From: Euonymus europaeus | Taxonomy: Eukaryota > Streptophyta > Magnoliopsida > Celastrales > Celastraceae | DNA length: 64,000 nucleotides | Direction: 5' to 3' | Assembly: GCA_963580455.1 (NCBI GenBank) | Contig: OY756963.1 | Coordinates: forward strand, 27,175,555-27,239,554 | Shown here: one piece after another, positions 49,153 through 59,198 of the stretch | Position numbering within the stretch: position 1 is the stretch's first letter | How the letters are laid out: the number at the start of each line of letters is the position of its first letter | The notes under the pieces: model-generated | Seen by the model: only the letters and a program-made list of their open reading frames with translations | What the model was told of the DNA's origin: nothing | Database searches by the model: none | Position numbers and translations under genes: made by a program

Positions 49153-50029
49153 GCTATTTCTTCTTCTTCTTCTTCTTTTTCCCCTTTTCCTGGAGCTTGT
49201 GTTCTTGAGCTCCTGGATCTTCTGATTAGGGATATATATATTGCAGGCAGCTGAGCTGGCCTTACCAACTAGAATTTATGGAGTCCTGCACAGATGTACC
49301 CACTTTTGGAAAATTTAATGTTAAATATTATTATTTTAATAATTTAATATTTTTGTATTAGTGACCATTCTATATTATTCCATTTGGGATTTGTGGATAC
49401 GGTCATGAGCACGTCGCAACAAAAATGCAAACAAATCAATCAATGACATTATTTAGTACGCTTTGAGTCCTTGACAGAATGATTGTCCTTGACAGAATGA
49501 TAATGTTACCCACCCTATTTAATACCTAAACCCACTCTACCCCTACTCTTTCAACTTTTCAATTATAAGATTTGGGTTTCGTGATTCAACAAAGTGAGGC
49601 AGGACTTGAATTTCGTGAGGTAATTTTGAGTTTTGAGTTTCGGTGATTGTATCGATAGTGCACTTTCTTATTTATGTTTTATGTTTTATTTTTTATTTTT
49701 TATTTTTTGAAAAATCATTTGCGTTTTATTTGTTTTGTGATTAGTAGTTTTATCTTATAATAGTTTGTTTACATGTAAATTTGTAGCCAACTTTTTAATT
49801 TTTTCATTATTATGATGTTTAATATGTATTTATAGTCTTAAGATATAACTATTCAAAATTCTAGTAATTAATATGAATCTAAAATAGCTTACTTGCGAGT
49901 TTGTTCGTATGTAATCATAGCTGATACGTTGAGTGGGTGTGAATAAGATATAACACAAGTTTTACTAATCTCAAAAGTCTTGGATATTTTAAACAAATTT
50001 ATTAAAACATATCAACATATGGTACATTC
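49153..50029. other. Upstream flank of WSD copy 2 and AT-rich spacer
   Basis: The first 230 bases or so are shared with the upstream flanks of copies 1 and 3. They include a TTC-rich tract and the TTTTGGAAAATTTAATGTTA segment. The rest is AT-rich with T-rich runs near 49675-49730 and holds no gene I can see. Confidence 0.5.
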
Positions 50030-51320
50030 TTAATTTTCGAACACAGTGGGTTGAGAAGAAAATCTAGAACGCATGCATATGCTGCTTGTACGCATCAATT
50101 CGCTCCGCATCTGGGGTAACCCATGCAGCTGCACGATCATGCTGAAGTGAACCCATTGAGACATAATGGGAGGCATCGGGTAACCCTCTGTCAATGCAAC
50201 ATGAATATAGTGATTATCATTTACATGTCCGATAGCGATAATAACATGTTGATACGTAGGCGGTGCAGTAGATCGAAGTGGAAAATACCTCAAGCTCTAT
50301 GTAAGACCTAAACCATGTAATATCACATTAAATCTTGAAGTAACCAAGAGACCCATGTCTGGCATAGTCATCCAATGCTCAATTGGTGCTCCTCTGTCTA
50401 ATGCAAAAAAGTTCAGTGAGTTGTAAATACAAGTCCACCGGTCATCACCGCCTAATATTGCAACATACTCTGTTCTGAATGTGTGCAACTCTTCTATTAA
50501 ATTATACCGGATAGTTGCCCATATATCTTTGAGAACACCAAGACAGACTGTTATTGCCCGAAAGCCGCAGTTTCGACCAGGTTGTACGTCATGTACATTC
50601 ATAATGTAAGGATGAAGTATAGGTGGAAACTGACGAACATAAGCATGTATAGCATATTTGTATGGAATAGAGGAGGAACTGTGTCTCGCTGATCCCTGAA
50701 ATTGGGAAATATCTGGCTCGATAAAATCAAATGTAGTTGTATCAGCACGAGTAGATACGTCTTCGCTGATGTTCGAGTCGGGGCCTCCAAACGAATAATA
50801 TGTGTCATCTACAAAGTAATTTCTTACCATCGGGAAATACCTTGGCAGATGCATTCATCAATGCCAACTCTCTGTCCGTGACAATAACTCGTAGACCAAT
50901 GAATTCATCCATTGTTGACTGCAGACACCTTAAAGCCCAAGTATAATTGGACACTTTTTCTGAGTGCATGAACACGAATGCTATGCAAAATGCCATATTA
51001 GTGGAAGTCAAGTCGACAATCTCAAGAAAAGGCAACATATACTTGTTTGTTTTATATGTTACATTCAACAATAACACGTACGGGAATGCACGCCATAGTT
51101 TTAATGATCCTGGATGTGCGAAGAATGTAACATCAGCTTTAATATTTTCTTCACTTTCATCCATAAGATCAGGCTCTTATTCTTGTTTTATTTCATTGAT
51201 AAAAAAAATCATACTGGCAACAATACAAATTCACTTTAATATCTGCAATTAATCAAAAATATTTTTTGAAAAAATAAAAATTGACATCTTTACCTTGTCA
51301 CTAGAACCACTTGACAATCC
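50030..51320 (-). pseudogene. MULE transposase/OTU-domain remnant
   Basis: On the minus strand, 51164-50808 encodes part of a MULE (Mutator-like) transposase core: SLKLWRAFPYVLLLNVTYKT, KYMLPFLEIV, DREL-ALMNA and the stretch VFPDGKKLLCR, where it stops. A second frame (50854-50297, continuing after a frame break to about 50100) encodes an OTU-type cysteine protease-like domain: VQPGRNCGFRAITVCLG with the catalytic-type NC pair, RWTCIYNSL, GAPIEHWMTMPDMGLL, then HYIHVALTEGYPMPP with a histidine where the family has it. The central part of the transposase, including the zinc-finger region, is missing. Plant MULEs that carry OTU-like domains are known; this copy is degenerate. Confidence 0.75.
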
Positions 51321-51494
51321 TAGATCTTTAACCCAGAACTTCAGATGATCCACTTTTTCTCAATTTCTGATGGACAGGCAATGTTGAAGATATAAATGAT
51401 ATAAAGAGTATTGAAAACACAAATAGCTCGGATGAATAATCAGTATTGAAGACACAAATAGCTCTACTTATAAGACGGAATAGAGGAGGTGAGG

Positions 51495-51832
51495 AATCCA
51501 AATATGATCATTATTGTTGTTGAAATCTTGTAACACCGCGTGAATTCCTGTAAGTAAAATCCAATTGCTTCCTATTTGTAGCTCAGATTTGTCCTCTAAG
51601 AGCATCAACCATCAAGTCTAATTGTTGTGTACAGACTCCACCATCCATTACTTTTTTCTTAAGAATCCAAATAGGATCGTTATTGTTGTTGAAATCTTGT
51701 AACACCACGTGAAGTCCTGTAAGTAAAATCTAATTGCTTCCTATTTATAGCTCAGATTTGTCATTTAAAAGCATCAACCATCAAGTCCAATTGTTGAGTA
51801 CGGACTCCACCATCCATTATTTTTTTCTTCTT
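51495..51832. repeat. Tandem duplication, unit about 169 bases
   Basis: Two consecutive, slightly diverged copies begin AATCCAAATA at 51495 and 51664. Both run through TGTTGTTGAAATCTTGTAAC, AGTAAAATC-AATTGCTTCC and ACTCCACCATCCATTA. They may be terminal sequence of the neighbouring MULE remnant. Confidence 0.8.
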
Positions 51833-52554
51833 ATAATGACCGTTCTATCAACTTTCCATTTAGAGAGCTAGCTACGGGCAAAGTGACAATAATCATCGTT
51901 ATCCCATCATATGCTACTTTCCAACCTCATGAGACGTGTCATCATTATTTTTTGAATAAAATTCATACATATATTCTCATGAGTAGCATGAGATTCATAG
52001 AAAATTGGATTTTGTCAATTGCATGAGAGTCATCAAAGAATTTTGCCAAATTATTATTTGTCATAATTGTCTTATGGACAGAATATTAATGGGTTGAGAA
52101 AAATGTGATACAATTAATAAAAAGAGGGAGAGAGGACTTATGAGTAGGGTTTGGATCGAGTAGGTGTAAATATTGACACCCTTGTCCAATGTATGCACAC
52201 CCATTCATGAAGCTGTTGAAAAGTCACTATTGTATTATGTTTTGGAATTACAGAACCTAACCAACCCACGCGACCACACCGACCCTACTTTTATCACGCA
52301 TCTGTATTCATTGTCACTCACCTTTTTTGTGAACCGACAACAATTCACATCATCTTTTATAAGAAAAAAAAAAGTCATAAAAACAAGCCTACTTTATAAA
52401 TAAAAACTAAGGGTGCGTTGCTTGGGATATAATTTTTTTTTATTATTATATTGTAGCATAATTCTTTTTTTTTTTGCTTGAAGTACGTACCATTTTCATC
52501 ACCCAGTTTAAAATCTGGATTATACCGTGCAGATCTGTCAAAAATGATGATCAT

Positions 52555-53000
52555 ATTCACTCCTCAATTCAATAAATTGGACTATAAAATGCAGATATGT
52601 GAAAATGACAGTCATGCATGTTAACAAATCATACAGTGTAAATCCATGAAGATGACGACCATCGCTAACTACAGCACAATGAAACCACTAAAACTTAAGC
52701 CACAAATAGATCAATTAAAAGACAGTACATGTCGTGATCGGCTTATTTCATTGAAATTTAGTAAGTATGATGAAAATTAGGTCAATCGAATCCATGATTG
52801 AACTCAAACAAAACCATATTATCCGAGTAAAAAAAATCATGGCTGATGATAATAAAAAGGGAGAGTCATACACATGAAAGACACTACGACATAACAAAAT
52901 CAACGAAGGAACCTCACATTGGTATTTATGAAGAACTCAGGAGGGTCTCAAACATGGAAAAAAAATAACTGTTAATTTCTTGCTCCACGAACTGTGAAAT
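52555..53000. repeat. Copy of the block at 43436-43870
   Basis: It shares GCAGATATGTGAAAAT, GTGAAGATGACGACCATC-type segments, ACCACTAAAACTTAA, TTTCATTGAAATTTAGTAAG and GGTCAATCGAATCCATGATT with 43436-43870, in the same order and orientation. Each block lies upstream of a WSD copy, so both probably arose in the same tandem duplication. Confidence 0.8.
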
Positions 53001-53302
53001 AAAATCCAATTTGACAACATACGCATAATAACAAAGTATTGTATAGGAAGCATGTATTTTGTCACGTGCCACTCTTTTTGGTTTAGTTGATTGATATTTT
53101 TTGTGATTTTACTAATGTAAAACAATCGGAATAAGTGAGAGAATTTTTGAAAATTTTAAAATTGAGTTTAATAACGAATTAATTGGTTTCATTAATTTTT
53201 TCTATATAAAATCATATATGCAATACATATAAACAATTTTAGCCATTGATTTTGAAGTTTATATTCAAAACTAAAAATTTAGCAAGATTTACGGTCTAAC
53301 TT

Positions 53303-53884
53303 ACTTGTAACTAGGGATGACAACGGGTCGGGTACCCTTCCATTTAAGAAATATCAAAATCGTTACCGTTTAATGAACCCTATACCAAAATCGTTTCATA
53401 ACCGTTTATCTCCGGGTACCCATTTACCGTTTAACTTTTTCAATTTCTTTCATAATTGATTGGATAATGTTTCCGAACACTCAATATATATTTATAAACT
53501 ATGAAAGTCTATAACAAAAAAATCAAACAATTGGATTAGTGGTTAAGTGATTTAGTTTTGTATACATGTGTAAGGTTCGAATCCATTCTCTAACATATAT
53601 ACTATATTTTTAAGAATTTACTTGAAATTAAGGGTTGAGTCGGTCCGGGTTGGTTATGGTTATGGGTACGGTTTCGGTTCGGGTACCCTAACCATTTATT
53701 AATCGATTTGCGTATCCTAAACATGACATCAAATACCAAAACTGACCCGAAATCGTGATGGATTTGAAAATAAAAACCAAAACCGTTTTCAAACCCTATA
53801 GGATCGGTTTTCGGATTTTAAACGGATTGAATACCCTGCGGATAATGCACGGATCGAGTTTTTTTGTCATCCCTACTTGTAACT
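53303..53884. mobile_element. MULE-type MITE with 10-base target duplication
   Basis: The element 53313-53874 (562 bases) has perfect 11-base inverted ends, AGGGATGACAA and TTGTCATCCCT. It is flanked by the identical 10-base sequence ACTTGTAACT at 53303-53312 and 53875-53884, the 9-11 base size produced by Mutator-like transposases. The interior is rich in GGGTACCC and CGGGTTCGG-like motifs and is non-coding. It also contains a tRNA-like stretch (GGATTAGTGGTTAAG, then AGGTTCGAATCC) at about 53533-53592. Confidence 0.82.
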
Positions 53885-53902
53885 AAAGGTTGTCATCCCT
53901 AC

Positions 53903-54975
53903 AGTTTCGTCACTCAAAGATAGGACATGTTTAATTTTACACACTGTATTTTGAAAAGTTGCACTTTGCACACCGTAGTTTCAAAATCGTGTCAGTCTCA
54001 TCACTCGAGCAGCTTTTGATACTGTCGAGCATCAAGTTTACCCATGTGGCATTTTGACCACCTCTCCATTGATCACGTGAACATGTTTTCAATTTTTCAA
54101 TTGAAAATTTATCGAATAAATGTAAAAAAAAAAAGAGATAAAAATCAACACAAAAAATTTGACGGAGCTTATCTCCAAATCATCATCCTCTGTTCAAGAA
54201 CTTTGATGATCTCTTCTTCGCACGCACCGCCATCTCTCCCTCGTGAAATCAAAGTGAAATAACTAGTTTGGTCACAACCTTGTTGGTTCAAGGTCAAGGT
54301 TTAGACCTCTACTCTTCGATTGAGATTCAAAGTCACATACCTAAAGATCAAAGTATAAATTGAATCAAGCATGCCAAAATCTACAAAGAAAGAACCTAGA
54401 ATCTGTAGAGAAAGACTCCGCAAGCCACAACCAAAGCCACAAACTAGCACCAACACCGCAAATGCCAAAAGAGAGATAGAGAAACACCTTAATACAAAAT
54501 CAAAGCCTCTAATCAAACCAAAGAGGAAGAGTCCGTTGAATGCTGCAACAGAAGCGTTTCACCATCTCTCTATGTCTCCCTCTCTGATTCAATTAGAGGT
54601 CACAGCAAAAGAGAATCGCTCTCTCACTCGCAACAAATACATCAGGCTTTTTAAGATCGAACATATTCGAGAACTTCATTTTCAAAGGTTGAGGAAGTCG
54701 ATGAAGTGAGATGGGGCTAAGGTTTCAAATATGTTTTATTTTAAAATAATTTAATAATAATTTATATTTTGTTTGATTTTCAAATATTTGACACATGTTT
54801 TTAATCGGACAGTTTGGGATAGTCAAAATGACACATGGGCAAACTTGTTGCCCGGCAATGTCAAAAGCTGCGCGGTTGATGAGACTAGCACAAGCTATCC
54901 GGGTGATGAGACTAGCACAATTTTGAAAATACGGTGTGCAAAATGAAACATGACCTATCTTTCAATAACCAAAAG
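53903..54975. mobile_element. Long-TIR element (MULE-like, non-autonomous)
   Basis: About 150 bases at the left end (AAAGATAGGACATGTTTAAT ... GCAGCTTTTGATACTG ... CCCATGTGGCATTTTGAC) reappear inverted at the right end (GTCAAAATGACACATGGGCA ... CAAAAGCTGCGCGG ... GACCTATCTTT). The right arm also carries a small internal duplication of GATGAGACTAGCACAA. Long TIRs around a unique interior are typical of MULEs. An open frame at 54371-54709 has no recognisable domain. No clear target duplication was found. Confidence 0.7.
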
Positions 54976-55561
54976 TAACATTAACCCAAATAATTTAGCT
55001 ATTTTCCAAAAAATTGCATGATAAATACATATCATCCATTAATTTTCAAAAAAATTATGATTATCTAATGCATCAAAAATGATACATTGGTTCCCAAAGA
55101 TACGTAGAGATTTATTCTCCTTGGACCGTCTCCCCCAAATAATACTCAGGCCTAGGAAAAAACATCTTATGCATGGTAGAGACTTGTGCTTTAGTATAAA
55201 TAATAATGTGGTTTAGACATATCAAACCAGGGGATACTTGATAACTTCACAGCGTTCACTATGTAGTACCGCTCTGTTTGTTTCTAGTAGAGCTCATTAA
55301 GTATGACTCCAACGGCAACGTACCCAAGGACTTAGCTTGGGCCATCTCTTTGGGACTCTCGGTGGACTCCAGCCCATTAAGTAGATCATATCAAACAAGT
55401 ACTTCAGTTGATTAGATCTTTAATTTTCTAAACAGTTCATCGAATCAATTACAACTTTCAAAATAATAATAATAATTAACAACATTTATCGATCGTACGG
55501 GCAGCATGCATGCATGGATAGAGTGGCTGCAGTCTTCTCTTCATTGTCTTCATATTTAGGT

Positions 55562-55765
55562 TTACGAAGGATTTCCACATGCAGCTTTGAATATCATTTC
55601 AAAAGCATTCTCAACGTATGACTTGAACTTCTCTGCATCTATGAATTATTTTTCAACTCCTATTGCAACCCTTAGCTTTCCCATGTAACTCACTATTCCG
55701 ATCACAATTTCCTGCAACTCATGATCAATATATTATTTCTCAACACTAGGATAAAAGGAAAATGT

Positions 55766-55797
<32 letters not shown>

Positions 55798-57552
55798 TTA
55801 CCGTATTATGTCTCATGTCGGACGCATCAATACATAGGACCACTATATATATATATATACTAAAATTACATGAATATATATATACACACACATACATACA
55901 TACCTCGGGTGCTCCAGCAACCATAAAGTAGATGCCTTTTATAGGATGACCACTCAAAGCCATCTGCTATTGGGATCCCACTATATTTGTGAGAGCTATG
56001 CTCGAGTTCTTAAGGATGTCATAAACGAATTTGGATACTGCCTGTAACATGTACATCAATTAACACGCCTTAAATTAATTAGATCTTTCCAATAATATAT
56101 ATACACACACACAAGATACGTACGTCAGGGCCTCTTAAGCTTATTTAGAATCTGAAGAAGCCAACTTGTGATGTGAAGAGCAATAGAGTTCCTCTTCCTA
56201 TTGATGATTCGTCCCTCTTCGACTACAAATTGAAGTGGATCATTACATTTTGTATCAGTTAGCTTAGGTATTGGTACTTGTAGGAAGGAAAACAAATTTC
56301 CCCATGGCGCCTCTGCATTAGGTTTAAGCATCTCATCAATGGACCTATAGGAGTAGTATTGGATTAGTAATCAACACATTTAATTATGGCCTAACAAATT
56401 CCGAAGAAATCAAATTAGCCTATAACTTCGGGTCATTCTAGTGTTGAGCAACACTAGTACTGTAGAACGAGAATTTCCTGATTCCTGGCACATTTCTTCC
56501 ATATATAATCTAGTTCCCAAGAAGATTGCTCCGGTGATGACATCGTTTACTGTCTGTTTTAATTATGTGAAGATGATTTAGTTAATAATATATGGTGAAA
56601 AATCGTACACAACATAAGTAAAACAAATCAGATTATCTAGTCCTAGCATTAATTGTCGAATTCAGAGCTAGGGTCTTACTTACCACTCCAAGCTTGGACT
56701 TGATTTGCTTAATTTGATCAAGAGAAAATGTTGTTGTCAACAATGTAATTGGTCGAAACTCGACACTATCAGCTCCAGATCGAATTGGGGTTCGATCGTC
56801 TTCTATAATAGTACTCATCAACACACTTCCACAAAAGTCTGAGGCAGTGTTGAAAACTGGAGAAAATCTGAGGTACTTTCTTGAATACATTCTTATTATT
56901 CTGATCGCCATTTGAGGGCAACCGAACAGAAGGAAATGGCAATGGAAGAGAAGGATTGTCTGCTCTTTGTAGACAAGAAAGCAGAGCAGCCATAAGAGAG
57001 AAACCATCACCAAGTGCATGGTGGAGCTTGAATATAATAGTACCGGCTGCGTTGGTTGTTGGGTATCCAACTATATGGATTTCCCACAGTGGTATGGTTA
57101 GAGGCAGGGCTTCCATTGCTATCTTTGATATATAGTCGTCGAAGCACTTGTCGTACAACTCTGGAGACAAATTAGGAGGAAATTTTGGCACTCTAATATG
57201 ATCGTCGACACTCACTTCAACCTTCTTCCATCTTTTCACTCCCTTTTCGTCTGTAACCTGTTCAAAATTCATTGAACATGCATGGCGATCCATCAATTGC
57301 CTCAAATATATATATGCGTGGATGTGATTAATTAACATATATAACAATGCATTAGATTACCATGACAGAAGAGAAACGAGGGTTAATTGAGAGGAAAACG
57401 TTATTGATCAATGAAAAAGTATGAAGGTCATCGATGGGAACTTAAAATTCCAGAACACCAAGAATCGTAAGTGACAAGACAGAGCTGCTGACATTTTGTG
57501 ACATGGGGCTCAGTGGCTGCAATCCTTCTTCCGATGTACAAGTATTCTCCAT
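55562..57552 (-). pseudogene. WSD-type wax ester synthase/DGAT, copy 3 (dead)
   Basis: Six exons as in copy 2: 57361-57552, 56684-57257, 56420-56553, 56124-56344, 55904-56041 and 55562-55711. Lesions relative to copy 2: a stop in exon 1 (LEF-stop-VP, GAA to TAA), a 2-base deletion in exon 2 (near 56862), and a GT to GC change at the exon-3 donor (56418-56419). There is also a one-base insertion near the exon-4 end, a stop in exon 5 (SQ-stop-QM, GAG to TAG), and a stop in exon 6 (EK-stop-FI, GAA to TAA). The HHALGDG motif survives. Similarity to copy 2 is very high over exons, introns and flanks, so the duplication looks recent compared with copy 1. Confidence 0.92.
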
Positions 57553-59198
57553 GCTATTTCTTCTTCTTCTTTTTCCCCTTTTCCTGGAGCTTGTGTTCTT
57601 GAGCTCCTAGATCTTCTGATTAGGGATATATATATTGCAGGCAGCTGAGCTGGCCTTACCAACTACTAGAATAGTAGAATTTATGGAGTCATGCACAGAA
57701 ACACCGACTTTTGGAAAATTTAAGCCATGAGTCATAAACAAAGCCCCACAAACCTCACACTGCTTTCGATGGCCAGCCTCTGTTTCACCACCGCCAAATC
57801 AATGACCCCAACTTGCATTAATTAATAGAATTCTCCATTTGTGATGAATTGAATTCTCCATGCACGACTTGAAGTTGCTAGGCCCGGCCTATGAAGCCTT
57901 TTGTCTGTTTCCACACCGACTATAAGCAATATTCCCATATAAATGGTCAAGGCTCAAATTAAAGCACGTCACCTTCTTAGAAGTAATTAATGGTGAATTG
58001 ACAGTTGCTCAGGAAAAGTTATAAATGTAATTTACCTAGGATACACCAATCCACCGAGAAGTACAAGCCCTAAATTGGATGATTATCCTACGCTATTCGT
58101 TTAACTTCGCCAATTAGATCTTTGACATTATCATAGTTGGCTTCCTCAATGTGTTGTGGATTTACTATGCCATAACTTGCATTTATCTCATATATCAACT
58201 TGTACTGATTACAGTCTTAAGCGATTCTCAACTTGCTATGGATTTTGGATGTGGCTCAGGGTGGTTAAACATCTTTGCCTCCACTGTCTATCAAATATTT
58301 GTCAAGCCCTTGATTAGACACAAATAAAGCGTGTTTGATAGAGAGTATGTTTGAGAGGGTATAAACTAGTATAAAGAATAATTGATGTTGCTTCTTTAAT
58401 GGATTATACACTATTAAAATTTAGATTTTACAAAACACACACAAAACTTAATTAAACCAATGGTTCAACATACCAAAATTATCTCCAACTGTAAGCATTT
58501 CTGCACATGTAATGCAAAGGCTTTTTATACCTAAATCAGCACATTCCTGCAGGCCCTGCGAAACAGTTGAATTAAATAAAAAGTTGGCTCGCAATATATA
58601 TCTCCCAGCAACCACAACCGTCCTCTTCACTCCTGCACATACAAGATAAGACAAGTCGCCGAGAACACACTCGACTCAGTACACGGCAGCATACTGCAGG
58701 GACAAGGAAATTCAATGCATTATGATAAAAAAAAACTCAAGAGGACCAAAACTTTAGAAAATGCTAGATGCCGCTGATCCTATAAGAAATATAAACATAT
58801 AGGTGTAATATGCACAATCAAATCAACAGAATCTAAACATCTCCTCTTGCAAATAATTAATACTATCCGAGGCCAACAGTATGAACAGAGGCCGAAGCTT
58901 GCAATTGCAAGGAGTTGGGCTTCAAAACCCATAGCCCAAATTACTAACACGGGCCACATAATGTATCCAATGGGCCGGATACATATTCGATTTCTCAAAT
59001 ACATTTGGCGGGTGATGGGTTTTTCCCTTCCTCTTTCGTCGTCATCAACCATAGACAGCCCCGCTTGCCGCTTTGCAGTTGACCGGTTTTTTTTCCTCCG
59101 TTTTCTCGGAAGGATAGAAGCATTGCGAGTTGCGACCTCAAACACAAATATCAAAAAACACTATTTTCCCGTAATTGTTTTCAAAATTTCATACCCTC
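57553..59198. promoter_or_regulatory. Spacer and promoter region of the SNF2 gene
   Basis: 57553-57720 is WSD-copy upstream flank; after that the sequence is unrelated to the other copies. No gene is supported up to 59198. AGCCCA at 58933-58938 and TGGGCC at 58971-58976, with a GGGCC at about 58951, form a small site II cluster about 225-265 bases before the SNF2 start codon. Confidence 0.5.

Larger units (their letters stand above)
51321..55561. other. Repeat-rich spacer between the MULE remnant and WSD copy 3
   Basis: It holds a 169-base tandem duplication (51495-51832), the duplicated block at 52555-53000, two TIR elements (53313-53874 and about 53903-54975), and the 3' flank of WSD copy 3 from about 55090, shared with copy 2. 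I find no gene. Confidence 0.55.

Noticed and set aside
54371..54709. 112-residue open frame rich in Lys/Pro inside the long-TIR element
   Set aside because: No domain recognised; kept only as a possible captured fragment in the element's description.
58448..58654. Minus-strand open frame with GVKRTVVVAGRY and QECADLGIKSLC
   Set aside because: It reads protein-like and has a few splice-like sites, but I recognise no family, cannot join it to other exons, and the first codon is not supported. Left unannotated.
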